The notes under the pieces are model-generated. The model was not told the origin of the DNA. It was given only the letters and a program-made list of their open reading frames with translations, and did not search any database. This document shows positions 16,735 through 25,674 of a stretch of 64,000 nucleotides of DNA, piece by piece; position 1 is the first letter of the stretch, and every line of letters starts with the position of its first letter. A program made the position numbers and the translations under genes. Origin of the DNA: Acinetobacter variabilis (GTDB lineage Bacteria > Pseudomonadota > Gammaproteobacteria > Pseudomonadales > Moraxellaceae); the NCBI RefSeq assembly GCF_000369625.1, contig NZ_KB850113.1:389504-453503 (forward strand), in the 5' to 3' direction.

Positions 16735-18108
16735 TTATTTGGCAAAAAGGCAAGGCGTTCCCTGCTTTTCTTCAAATTGTTTGACCCATTTCTCATGTTC
16801 GGCAAGTTCTTCATCTGATGGAAGAATCACAGGCAATTCAATTTCGATTTTGACAGTGCCTGAACTGCCGCCTTGTTCTTCGGTATGTGACAGGGCATCC
16901 ATATCAAAAGAGACCTGTCCACCGGTCATGGCCAAATAAACATCGGACAGAATTTCCGCATCGAGCAAGGCACCGTGGAAGGTACGGTCACGCTGTGGAA
17001 TTTCATAACGACGCACGAGGGCATCTAGAGAGTTTTTCTGTCCGGGATGCTTGGATTTGGCCATTGCCAGAGTATCGGTTACTTCACAAACTTCAGAAAG
17101 TGCGACAAAGCCTGCACGCTTGAATTCCATATCCAGGAAGTTCATATCGAAGGTCGCGTTATGCGCAATAATTTCGGCACCTTGCAGATAGTCAAACAGT
17201 ACCTGTGAGATTTCTTCAAACAGCGGCTTGTCTTGCAGGAACTCGTCGGTAATACCGTGGACATTTACCGAATCGCCAACCGGTTTTTTCGGATTGATAT
17301 AAATATGGATTGAGCTGCCGGTAAGTTTCCGGTTAATCATTTCGATCGCACCCACCTCAATGATCCGGTCACCATCCTGATAATAGAAACCGGTGGTTTC
17401 CGTATCCAGAATCAATTGACGGGGGCCATGCAGCTCTAAGGTCGGCGGTGTAATCACAATTTGCGGATGTAGTTCGGTTGAATCTGAAGTGACTGAAGCA
17501 GACTCATCGGTATTTTCAATTGTTTCTAAATTTTCAGTCTGTTCCATTTCTTCTTCGGCCATTTCCATGCTCTCTTCGAGTTCTTCTTCACTATCGACAA
17601 GATCCAGCCCGAAAGGGTCGTCTAGAAGCCAGTCAGGTTCAGATTTTTTTTTATTTTCAGTGATTGCAGTAACTGATTTGGATTTTTTCAAAGTTTCATC
17701 TGCCCCCTGGTTGGCCAGTTGATCGGCCATTTCATTGCCAGGATGTCCGGCATGGCCTTTTACCCAGTGCCATTCAATATCGCGGCCTTGGCAGGTGGCA
17801 TCCAGTTTTTGCCATAGATCCGGATTTTTAACGTCTTTCCAGTTTTTCTTTTTCCAGCCATGAATCCATTCGGTAATGCCTTGTTTGACATAATTGGAAT
17901 CGGTATAAATGACCAGCTTGGCATCTTTTGGACAGAACTGAATGCCTTCGATCGCTGCGGTCAGCTCCATGCGATTATTGGTGGTATGATCTTCGCCACC
18001 GCAAATTTTGTGTTCCTGCTGTTCGGTAATTATGTACGCACCCCAACCGCCTAAACCCGGGTTGCCGCGACAGGCGCCATCAACATATAGCGTGATAGTG
18101 TGAGACAT
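16735..18108 (-). CDS. dnaQ: Ribonuclease HI - DNA polymerase III epsilon (DnaQ) fusion
   Basis: 457 aa with two enzymes in one chain. Residues 1-150 are RNase HI, with DGACRGNPG, MELTAA and YTDSNYV giving the catalytic Asp-Glu-Asp and HAGHPGNEMAD the fourth Asp. Residues 150-225 are an acidic linker. Residues 230-410 are the DnaQ 3'-5' exonuclease with DTETTGF, HNATFDMNF and HGALLDAEILSDVY (ExoI, II and III epsilon). The tail carries the polymerase-binding segment. RNase HI removes RNA from RNA-DNA hybrids; DnaQ proofreads. The two genes are adjacent and divergent in E. coli; fused forms are known in Acinetobacter relatives. No internal stop or start suggests separate products. Confidence 0.93.
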   Translation of the reverse strand: MSHTITLYVDGACRGNPGLGGWGAYIITEQQEHKICGGEDHTTNNRMELTAAIEGIQFCPKDAKLVIYTDSNYVKQGITEWIHGWKKKNWKDVKNPDLWQKLDATCQGRDIEWHWVKGHAGHPGNEMADQLANQGADETLKKSKSVTAITENKKKSEPDWLLDDPFGLDLVDSEEELEESMEMAEEEMEQTENLETIENTDESASVTSDSTELHPQIVITPPTLELHGPRQLILDTETTGFYYQDGDRIIEVGAIEMINRKLTGSSIHIYINPKKPVGDSVNVHGITDEFLQDKPLFEEISQVLFDYLQGAEIIAHNATFDMNFLDMEFKRAGFVALSEVCEVTDTLAMAKSKHPGQKNSLDALVRRYEIPQRDRTFHGALLDAEILSDVYLAMTGGQVSFDMDALSHTEEQGGSSGTVKIEIELPVILPSDEELAEHEKWVKQFEEKQGTPCLFAK

Positions 18109-18316
18109 AAATTAAAATCCGATCAAAAAAGAACTTGCTGAAGCGGATATTGTATAACGCAAATACGCTTGATGCGTCTAGATGCACCAGTTTTTTTAAT
18201 TTCTTGTAACATTTAACGTGAAATCGGGGTAAATTAATGCCTTGTGTCCACGACATGCTTCACTACAATGGCATATCTAAAAAATAAATTTATATACGAA
18301 TTGTTTGGATTTCTTT

Positions 18317-21300
18317 ATGTATAAACCAACCGCAATTTTGTGGCAGCCTGCATTACCAACATTTTTAAAATTTTCTGTACTTGGAACGGCACTCGCTTCC
18401 TTGGGACTGACGGGCTGTTCTTCTACACAAAGTGCGACCCAAAAAGCGTCAAGCAAGCAGGTTGGCTCACAATATCTAGATGCAAGCAGTTTGGATGGGC
18501 TGGAAGATTTACTTTCTGCAACGGATATGCGTGCGGTTGAAGGTGACCGCTTACTGATTTTGAAGCATGGTGATATCTGGAAACGGATGACCGTGGGTTT
18601 CAAGATGGATCTGAATACCTGGAATCCGCGTATTGATGCACAGCGTGGCTGGTTTATTTCCCGTCAGCCTTATCTGGACCGCCTGAGTGCCCGTGCATCG
18701 CGCTATCTCTATTATACGGTGAAAGAAGCAGAACGCCGTGGCATGCCTACAGAGCTGGCTTTATTACCGATCATTGAAAGTTCTTATGACCCGGCGGCGA
18801 CCAGTAGTGCAGCAGCAGCAGGTTTATGGCAGTTCATTCCAAGTACTGGCCGTATTTATGGTCTGAAACAAACCTCACTTTACGATGGCCGTCGTGATGT
18901 CGTTGAGTCGACTCGTGCGGCTTATGAGTTTCTAGGCAGCTTATATAACCAGTTTGGTTCCTGGGAATTGGCTTTGGCCTCTTATAATGCCGGTCCAGGC
19001 CGTATCCAGCAGGCGATTAACCGTAATAAGGCCGCAGGCTTGCCTACCGATTATTGGTCCTTGAAACTGCCTCAGGAAACCATGAACTATGTGCCGCGTT
19101 TCCTGGCAGTTGCGCAGATTGTGAAAAATCCGGGTACTTATGGCGTGAGTTTGCCACCAATTGCCAACCGTCCTCACTTTCGTGAAGTGACTGTCGGTGC
19201 AGCCAATTTAAATGAGATTGCAGCCATTACCGGTTTAAGCCGTGCTGAACTGTATCAGCTTAACCCGGGGCATCGTGGTGATCGTATTGATCCGGAAAGT
19301 CCGCGCCGTATTTTGATTCCGGCTGACTTAAGTCCATCGATTGATGGAAAACTGAAAAAACTGCAGTCTAGTTCAAGCGGCTTATGGGCAGGTACTGTCA
19401 GTAACTCGCCTAAAACGACCACTACAGTAACTCCAAATCCAACTGTAGCACCAGCATCAACCAGTACCACCATCGTACCTGCCAAGCAGACTCCGCCGGT
19501 GCTTGCCACTACGACTGCTAAGACTGCAACAGCAACTAAAGCTCCAACTGCGACTACATCACCAAAGCCAGCTACGACTGCACCAGCAGCAGTGTCAACC
19601 ACGACGACACCTAATCTAACTGCACAAACCACCAAACGGGTCAGCACACCACGTGGTTCCGAAGCACTTGCTGAATTTGCGGCAAAAAGTGAATTGCCTA
19701 TTCCAAGCGCGCCACGTATTCCGGTTGCTGTGACGCCAGTTGCTTCAGTGAAGCCTATCCAGGTCGAGCCACCAATTACCGCAGCTGAACGTCAGCAAAT
19801 CCAGAAAGTGGTGTCAGCAGAAGAAATTAATAAGACCGTGGATGAGCTTTTACAACCTGTGGCGACTGCAGCTGAACAGGCACAGGTCATTGAAGAGTTG
19901 AAAGCACTGGCACCTGCAGGCACAGAAATTGTTGACCCTTATGATGGCAAGATCAAACTGACTGCAATTCAGACCAGTCAGTCTATTGCCGAGCAGCAGG
20001 GCAAGGAACTGACCAAAGGATTCTCATATCCGAAAGAAGTCGCTGTAAACACCAGTGCAGATTCAGTTGAAGCTCGACTCAATCAGGGCAAAAACTATGT
20101 AAAAACTGATTCAGAAGTTGTGGTTGTGGCACCGAAAGGTAAGCGCAGTACCTATAAGGTTTTACCGGGCGATAATCTGGCATTGATTGCAGCGAAGAAT
20201 GGCGTGAACTGGCGTGATGTCGCGAAATGGAACCAGATTGATCCAAACTCTACATTATATGTGGGCACCACAATTTATCTCTATGATGCCAACCCAGTAC
20301 AGGAAGTACCGAAAGCCAAAGAGAAACCGGAAAGTTATGTGGTTCAGGCCAATGATTCTTTGACCAGCGTTTCCAGCCAGTTCGGCCTGAGTGTTAAACA
20401 GTTGGCTGATTATAATGATCTGAGTACGACCAGTGGTTTATTTGTGGGGCAAAAGCTTTCCCTAAAAGAAAGTACCAGCAAAGCGAAAGTTGAAGACAGC
20501 AAAAAAGTCGAAACTGTCAAAGTCCAGACCAAGTCCTATACCGTTAAACGTGGTGAGTATCTGAAACTGATTGCAGATCGCTACGCATTGTCGAATGCAG
20601 AACTTGCTGCACTAACTCCGGGTTTAACCGCGGGTAGCAGTTTGATGATCGGACAGAAGATTAATGTTCCTCTCAATGAAGTTGATGAACTGACTGCGAG
20701 CAGCAAGAAAACCGAAAAAATCGAACAGAAGTTTGAGAACGTTAAGGTTGATCATACGCCAACAGAAAGCTATCAGGTCAAACGTGGTGAAACCCTGTAC
20801 AGCATTGCCAATCAAAGTAAATTGACGGTATCTGAACTGGCAGCGTTAAATGGCCTCTCTGCAAACAGCGGCTTACGCATTGGTCAGACCATCAAGATTC
20901 CGGCCGGTAGTCAGGTTCCTGACAGTTATACGGTTCAATCGGGTGATACGCTGACCGGGATTGCAGCAAAATATAATCTGTCGATGGATCAGATTGCCAA
21001 CCTGAACAATATTTCCCGTAGTGCCAATGTGCGTGTGGGTCAGCATCTGAAATTATCTGGTAGTCCTGAACCTGTGCAGGAAGTGGTCACCGAGACTCAG
21101 GAAAACAATGTCAAATCAGATACTCACATCGTGAAATCTGGTGAAACCTTAAGCTCGATTGCCCGCCAATATCATCTACAATTACGTTATCTGGCAGACC
21201 TGAACGGCCTAAGCACCAATAGCAATGTGCGGATTGGACAGCGTTTAAAAATTAATGAAGATATTCAGATTGCCAAAAAAGAGCCGGTAGTAAAAGTCGC

Positions 21301-21619
21301 AACAAAATCTGCCTCTTCTAAGGCGACAGAATCCTATACGGTAAAATCCGGAGAATCACTGATTGCGATTGCCAATCGTGTAGGAGTACCCGTTACTGAT
21401 CTGGCGAGCCTGAATAATATTAGTCCACGTGCTGGTTTACGTGTGGGCCAAACGCTTCAGCTTCCAAAGCTGGTCACTGAATACAAGGTGAAGCGTGGCG
21501 ATACCTTGATTGGTCTGGCATCCCGTTATGGTATGGCAACCAATGAGCTGGCAGAAATGAATGAGCTGAAACCCAATACTCAATTGCGTATTGGTGATGT
21601 GATTAAGGTTCCAAATTAA
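18317..21619 (+). CDS. mltD: Membrane-bound lytic murein transglycosylase D with eight LysM repeats
   Basis: About 1100 aa, more than twice E. coli MltD. A lipobox (LTGC) near residue 34 is followed by the SLT domain with the catalytic Glu in LLPIIESSYDP, AAGLWQFIPSTGR and ASYNAGPGRI (about residues 120-290). A degenerate LysM-like segment, a long Thr/Ala/Pro-rich low-complexity linker (about 350-440) and a charged region come next. Eight LysM repeats fill residues 615-1100, each opening with a YxVxxGDTL-type motif. It cleaves the glycan backbone of peptidoglycan, anchored to the outer membrane. ATG at 18317 was preferred over an in-frame TTG at 18305 because the signal peptide starts there. 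It is followed within 11 bases by yejA, suggesting co-transcription. Confidence 0.93.
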   Translation: MYKPTAILWQPALPTFLKFSVLGTALASLGLTGCSSTQSATQKASSKQVGSQYLDASSLDGLEDLLSATDMRAVEGDRLLILKHGDIWKRMTVGFKMDLNTWNPRIDAQRGWFISRQPYLDRLSARASRYLYYTVKEAERRGMPTELALLPIIESSYDPAATSSAAAAGLWQFIPSTGRIYGLKQTSLYDGRRDVVESTRAAYEFLGSLYNQFGSWELALASYNAGPGRIQQAINRNKAAGLPTDYWSLKLPQETMNYVPRFLAVAQIVKNPGTYGVSLPPIANRPHFREVTVGAANLNEIAAITGLSRAELYQLNPGHRGDRIDPESPRRILIPADLSPSIDGKLKKLQSSSSGLWAGTVSNSPKTTTTVTPNPTVAPASTSTTIVPAKQTPPVLATTTAKTATATKAPTATTSPKPATTAPAAVSTTTTPNLTAQTTKRVSTPRGSEALAEFAAKSELPIPSAPRIPVAVTPVASVKPIQVEPPITAAERQQIQKVVSAEEINKTVDELLQPVATAAEQAQVIEELKALAPAGTEIVDPYDGKIKLTAIQTSQSIAEQQGKELTKGFSYPKEVAVNTSADSVEARLNQGKNYVKTDSEVVVVAPKGKRSTYKVLPGDNLALIAAKNGVNWRDVAKWNQIDPNSTLYVGTTIYLYDANPVQEVPKAKEKPESYVVQANDSLTSVSSQFGLSVKQLADYNDLSTTSGLFVGQKLSLKESTSKAKVEDSKKVETVKVQTKSYTVKRGEYLKLIADRYALSNAELAALTPGLTAGSSLMIGQKINVPLNEVDELTASSKKTEKIEQKFENVKVDHTPTESYQVKRGETLYSIANQSKLTVSELAALNGLSANSGLRIGQTIKIPAGSQVPDSYTVQSGDTLTGIAAKYNLSMDQIANLNNISRSANVRVGQHLKLSGSPEPVQEVVTETQENNVKSDTHIVKSGETLSSIARQYHLQLRYLADLNGLSTNSNVRIGQRLKINEDIQIAKKEPVVKVATKSASSKATESYTVKSGESLIAIANRVGVPVTDLASLNNISPRAGLRVGQTLQLPKLVTEYKVKRGDTLIGLASRYGMATNELAEMNELKPNTQLRIGDVIKVPN

Positions 21620-21629
21620 TTTCTGGATC

Positions 21630-23468
21630 GTGAAATTGTTTAATCCCGTCCATGTCTTATGGATTCTTGCTGCCCCTTGGATCATCAGTTCTAGCGGGGC
21701 AGCAGTCATTACGACACCTTATATTGCACTGCATGGTGCACCCAAATATGCACAGGCTAAATCTCTGCCTTATGCCAATCCGCAAGCGCCCAAAGGCGGC
21801 ATTCTTATTCAGGCAGCCGATGGCAGTTTTGATAATCTGAACAGCATGAATGGTAAGGGGAATGTCACTGAAGGGATTAATTATATTTTTGACAGCCTTA
21901 TGTCGAAATCCCTGGATGAGCCCGGCGTTTATTATCCTCTGCTGGCGGAGAAAGTCAGTTTCGATCCAAAGCAGACTGCTTATATTATTTTCCATTTAAA
22001 TCCTAAGGCCAGATTCAGTAATGGTCAGCCAGTGACGGCTAAAGATGTGAAATACAGTTTTGATCTGTACCAGACCCAGTCTAATTTTGGCTTACAGATG
22101 TATCTGGCAGATATTAAAAAAACCGAAGTCCTGTCACCTTCAAAAGTTAAGATTAGTTTTAAATCTCGCCATAATCCGGAAATGGCCATGATTGTGACTC
22201 AGATGCCGATCTATTCTCAGCAGGAATGGCAAAAGCGTAATTTCAAAGACATTAACCTGAAACCGATCTTGGGTTCTGGGCCTTATGTGATTGAACGTAT
22301 TGATGCAGGACGCAGTATTTCCTATAAACGTAATCCGCATTACTGGGGTAAAGATCTGCTGGTCAATCGTGGGCGTTATAATTTTGATCGCATACAGTAT
22401 CGTTATTACCGTAGTCCGGAAATCAAGTTTGAAGCTTTTAAGTCGGGCCAGTTCACACTGCATGAAGAAAAACAGGTTAACCGCTGGGTAAGTGATTATC
22501 GCTTTCCTGCGGTAGAGCAAGGCCAGATCAAAACCTATCGTTTTCACCATCACAATCCGATTCCAACCCAAAGCCTGATTTTTAATATGCGGCGTCAGCC
22601 CTTTGCCGATATCCGCTTCCGGCAAGCTTTAACTCTGGCCTATGATTTTGAATGGCTAAATAAAGCCTTGTTTCATGGGGAATATCAGCGTCTCAACAGC
22701 TTTTTTAGTAACAGTGAACTGGCATCTACAGGCAAGCCGAGTGCCCAAGAGCTGAAAATATTACAGCCAAATTTATCTAAATTGCATCCGGTGCAACGTC
22801 AGACGGTATTACAGGATTGGCATTATCCGCAATCAGATGCCTCCGGGTTTAACCGCAAAAATTTATTACAGGCGCGACAAATTTTATTGAATGCCGGTTA
22901 CCGTTATCAGCAGGGAAAACTGGTGACTGCTCAAGGTAAACCTGTACAGATTGAATTTCTGTTGCATCAGGCTGAACAGCAGCGTCATCTAATGCCTTAT
23001 CTACGCCATTTGAAACGTTTAGGAATTCAGGCGTACATTTGGATGGTGGAAACGGCTCAGTACTATGAGCGCCTTAGAAATTATCAGTTTGATATGATTG
23101 TGGATACTATGCCGCAATCGCTGACACCGGGGCAGGAACAGAAACAGTTTTGGGGTAGTCAGGCGGCACGTCAGCCTGGCAATTATAATTATGCCGGTAT
23201 TCAAAATCCGGTGATTGATCGGGTGATTGATCAGGTGGTTCAACCACAAAGCCGGGAGCAGCTGATTTATAGTAGCCGAGCTTTAGATCGTTTATTGCGA
23301 GCCGGTTATTATCATATTCCGACTTATGGTACGGGTGAATACTGGTATGCTTACTGGAATATGTATCAGCAGCCTAAAATCAAGCCCAAGCTTTCTGCGG
23401 GTATTGATTACTGGTGGGTGGATGCAGCTAAAGCCAGACAAGTGGCGCCGTACTTAAAATATCGCTAG
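21630..23468 (+). CDS. yejA: Peptide ABC transporter substrate-binding protein YejA-like
   Basis: 612 aa with GTG start, signal peptide (VLWILAAPWIISSSGA) and the SBP_bac_5 fold. FDNLNSMNGKGNVTEG, GVYYPLLAEKVSFDP and NGQPVTAKDVKYSFD are typical of YejA. It captures oligopeptides (YejABEF imports microcin C and peptides in enterobacteria). The two permease genes follow immediately. Its GTG is 11 bases after the mltD stop, linking peptide uptake to cell-wall turnover; murein peptides are a possible cargo, which is inference. Confidence 0.87.
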   Translation: MKLFNPVHVLWILAAPWIISSSGAAVITTPYIALHGAPKYAQAKSLPYANPQAPKGGILIQAADGSFDNLNSMNGKGNVTEGINYIFDSLMSKSLDEPGVYYPLLAEKVSFDPKQTAYIIFHLNPKARFSNGQPVTAKDVKYSFDLYQTQSNFGLQMYLADIKKTEVLSPSKVKISFKSRHNPEMAMIVTQMPIYSQQEWQKRNFKDINLKPILGSGPYVIERIDAGRSISYKRNPHYWGKDLLVNRGRYNFDRIQYRYYRSPEIKFEAFKSGQFTLHEEKQVNRWVSDYRFPAVEQGQIKTYRFHHHNPIPTQSLIFNMRRQPFADIRFRQALTLAYDFEWLNKALFHGEYQRLNSFFSNSELASTGKPSAQELKILQPNLSKLHPVQRQTVLQDWHYPQSDASGFNRKNLLQARQILLNAGYRYQQGKLVTAQGKPVQIEFLLHQAEQQRHLMPYLRHLKRLGIQAYIWMVETAQYYERLRNYQFDMIVDTMPQSLTPGQEQKQFWGSQAARQPGNYNYAGIQNPVIDRVIDQVVQPQSREQLIYSSRALDRLLRAGYYHIPTYGTGEYWYAYWNMYQQPKIKPKLSAGIDYWWVDAAKARQVAPYLKYR

Positions 23469-23490
23469 ATTTCCAGCTTTGGGGAGTGCC

Positions 23491-24534
23491 ATGAGCACTT
23501 ATATCGTCAAACGTTTGCTTCTTATGATTCCGACATTATTGATGGTTTTACTAATCAATTTTGTGGTGATTCAGCTTGCACCGGGTGGTCCAGTGGAACA
23601 GGCCATCTATCAGGCACAGCATGCAAATAATTTGGCGATCGGTGGCTTGCAGTATCAGGGACAGCAAGGCCTGACGCCCGAAATGCTGGAGCAGATCAAG
23701 ACTCAGTATGGATTTGATCAGCCGGTTTATTTACGTTTCTGGGAAATGTTGAAAAGCTATGCCCAGTTTGATTTAGGCCAGAGCTTTTTTAAAGGCCAAG
23801 CTGTGACTGAACTGATCTGGGAAAAATTGCCAGTTTCACTGTCTCTAGGTTTCTGGAGTACCTTGCTCATTTATCTGGTCTCTATTCCTCTTGGCATCCA
23901 GAAGGCCAAAAAGCATGGCAGCCTGTTTGATCAAACGACGTCTTTGCTGCTGGCTGTGGGCTATGCTATTCCAGCCTTTATCTTTGCCATTTTGCTGATT
24001 GTATTTTTTGCAGGTGGTTCCTATCTGCAATGGTTTCCTTTACAAGGCTTAAGCTCGGAAAATTTTGCTGAATTATCCCTCTTTGGAAAAATTCAGGATT
24101 ATTTTTGGCATATGGCTTTGCCGCTACTGGCTATGGTACTCGGCGGTTTTGCACGGCTGACTTATCTGGTGAAATTTTCCTTTATGGAAGAACTCAGTAA
24201 ACAATATGTGCTGGCAGCAAGAGCGAAGGGACTACAGGACAGAGCAGTGTTCTACCGTCATGTACTGCGCAATGCTGTGCTGGTGTTGGTTGCCAGTTTG
24301 CCAGAAGCTTTGCTCGGTATTTTATTTGTCGGGAACCTGTTTATTGAAATCCTCTTTAATCTGGATGGTTTGGGCATGCTGGGATTTGAAGCGATTCTGC
24401 AGCGGGATTATCCGGTCATTTTTGGAACCTTGTTTATTTTTACCTTATTGGGCTTGGTGCTGCGTTTGATCAGTGATGTGCTGTATCGGGTGATTGATCC
24501 CCGGATCCATTTTGATTCGCGAGGGTCAAAATAA
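23491..24534 (+). CDS. yejB: Peptide ABC transporter permease YejB
   Basis: 347 aa, BPD_transp_1 permease with about six transmembrane helices. MSTYIVKRLLLMIPTLL is the usual DppB/YejB start; the ATPase-contact loop EELSKQYVLAARAKGL (EAA motif) lies near residue 235, and the DPRIHFDSRG tail ends it. The ATG at 23491 follows GGGGAG by four bases and was preferred over an in-frame TTG. The stop overlaps the next start (TAATG). Confidence 0.92.
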   Translation: MSTYIVKRLLLMIPTLLMVLLINFVVIQLAPGGPVEQAIYQAQHANNLAIGGLQYQGQQGLTPEMLEQIKTQYGFDQPVYLRFWEMLKSYAQFDLGQSFFKGQAVTELIWEKLPVSLSLGFWSTLLIYLVSIPLGIQKAKKHGSLFDQTTSLLLAVGYAIPAFIFAILLIVFFAGGSYLQWFPLQGLSSENFAELSLFGKIQDYFWHMALPLLAMVLGGFARLTYLVKFSFMEELSKQYVLAARAKGLQDRAVFYRHVLRNAVLVLVASLPEALLGILFVGNLFIEILFNLDGLGMLGFEAILQRDYPVIFGTLFIFTLLGLVLRLISDVLYRVIDPRIHFDSRGSK

Positions 24535-25544
24535 TGTCACCAATGCTACGCGCCAGCCTGCAACGTTTTAAAAATAATAAAACCGGATTTGCCTGCTTCA
24601 TTGCCTTTACCATTATTTTTATCTTGTCACTTGGTGCTGAGCTGATCGCTAACGATAAGCCTTTACTGGTCAAGTATGAGGATTCCTATTATCTGCCAGT
24701 AATAAAGTCATATCCTGAAACGACTTTTGGGGGTGTCTTTGAAACTGAAGCCGAGTATCAGGATCCTACGGTACAGCAGCTGATTAATGCCAAAGGCTGG
24801 GCAATCTGGTCGGTGATCCACTTCGGCTATGACACACCCAATTTGGCACTCGATATTCCAGTACCTTCACCTCCAAGCCGACAAAATTGGCTAGGAACAG
24901 ACGATCAGGGAAGGGATGTGCTAGCACGTATTTTATATGGCTTGCGTATTTCCTTGCTGTTTGGCTTTGCATTAACTTTACTGTCAGCAGGATTAGGTGT
25001 GCTGGTTGGGGCAGTTCAAGGCTATTATGGTGGCTGGATTGATCTGATCGGGCAACGTGCACTTGAGGTCTGGAGCAGCCTGCCGATGCTGTTTATGGTC
25101 ATGATTCTGGTCAGTGTGTTTAGTCCAAATATTTACTGGCTATTTGTGATCATGCTGTTTTTTGGCTGGACGACACTAGTGTCGATGGTGCGCGCCGAAT
25201 TTTTACGAGCCAGAAATCTGGAATATGTCTGGGCAGCAAGAAGCATTGGAGCAGGGCATGGCCGGATCATGTTTCGGCATATCTTGCCGAATGTCATAGG
25301 TTCCAGTCTGTCACAACTTCCTTTCATGCTGACCGCCAACATCAGCGCACTAACTGCACTGGACTTTTTAGGTTATGGTTTGCCGCCTGAAACCGCTTCT
25401 TTGGGTGAATTATTGCTGCAGGGCAAAAATAATATCAATGCGCCGTGGTTGGCTTTGTCCGGGTTTCTGACCTTAGCCATTGTCTTGTCTTTGCTCATCT
25501 ATATCGGTGAAGCCATCCGAGATGCTTTCGATCCCAAAATTTAA
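24534..25544 (+). CDS. yejE: Peptide ABC transporter permease YejE
   Basis: 336 aa, second BPD_transp_1 permease. An N-terminal helix, a long periplasmic loop with NWLGTDDQGRDVLARILYG (the DppC/OppC/YejE signature) and about five further helices follow. The EAA-type loop is MVRAEFLRARNLEYVWAARSIGA, and the end is DAFDPKI. Its start overlaps the yejB stop by one base. The ATP-binding partner (YejF) is not encoded downstream: a spacer with its own promoter and an oxidoreductase gene follow. Confidence 0.92.
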   Translation: MSPMLRASLQRFKNNKTGFACFIAFTIIFILSLGAELIANDKPLLVKYEDSYYLPVIKSYPETTFGGVFETEAEYQDPTVQQLINAKGWAIWSVIHFGYDTPNLALDIPVPSPPSRQNWLGTDDQGRDVLARILYGLRISLLFGFALTLLSAGLGVLVGAVQGYYGGWIDLIGQRALEVWSSLPMLFMVMILVSVFSPNIYWLFVIMLFFGWTTLVSMVRAEFLRARNLEYVWAARSIGAGHGRIMFRHILPNVIGSSLSQLPFMLTANISALTALDFLGYGLPPETASLGELLLQGKNNINAPWLALSGFLTLAIVLSLLIYIGEAIRDAFDPKI

Positions 25545-25597
25545 AATGATTTTTTTAAGACTACCCCCTAATATCTAAAAATAAAATTTGTATCCAT

Positions 25598-25639
25598 TTG
25601 ACAATATGAATTGTCAATTATGGCAAGTTAGGTTATAAC
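25598..25639 (+). promoter_or_regulatory. Promoter with overlapping perfect palindromic operator
   Basis: TTGACAAT-ATGA-ATTGTCAA (25598-25617) is a perfect inverted repeat. TTGTCA at 25611 and TATAAC at 25634 are 17 bases apart and make a plausible sigma-70 promoter whose -35 box lies inside the right arm. A dimeric repressor bound here would block transcription of the Old Yellow Enzyme gene 36 bases downstream. MarR or TetR regulators commonly control such genes; none is encoded nearby. Confidence 0.55.
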
Positions 25640-25674
25640 ACATACAAAATAAGATAAACATTTTAGGAAAGTAC

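Noticed and set aside
19255..19647. Antisense 130-codon frame rich in Val/Ala
   Set aside because: It is the shadow of the Thr/Pro-rich linker of mltD, whose low-complexity codons keep the reverse frame open.
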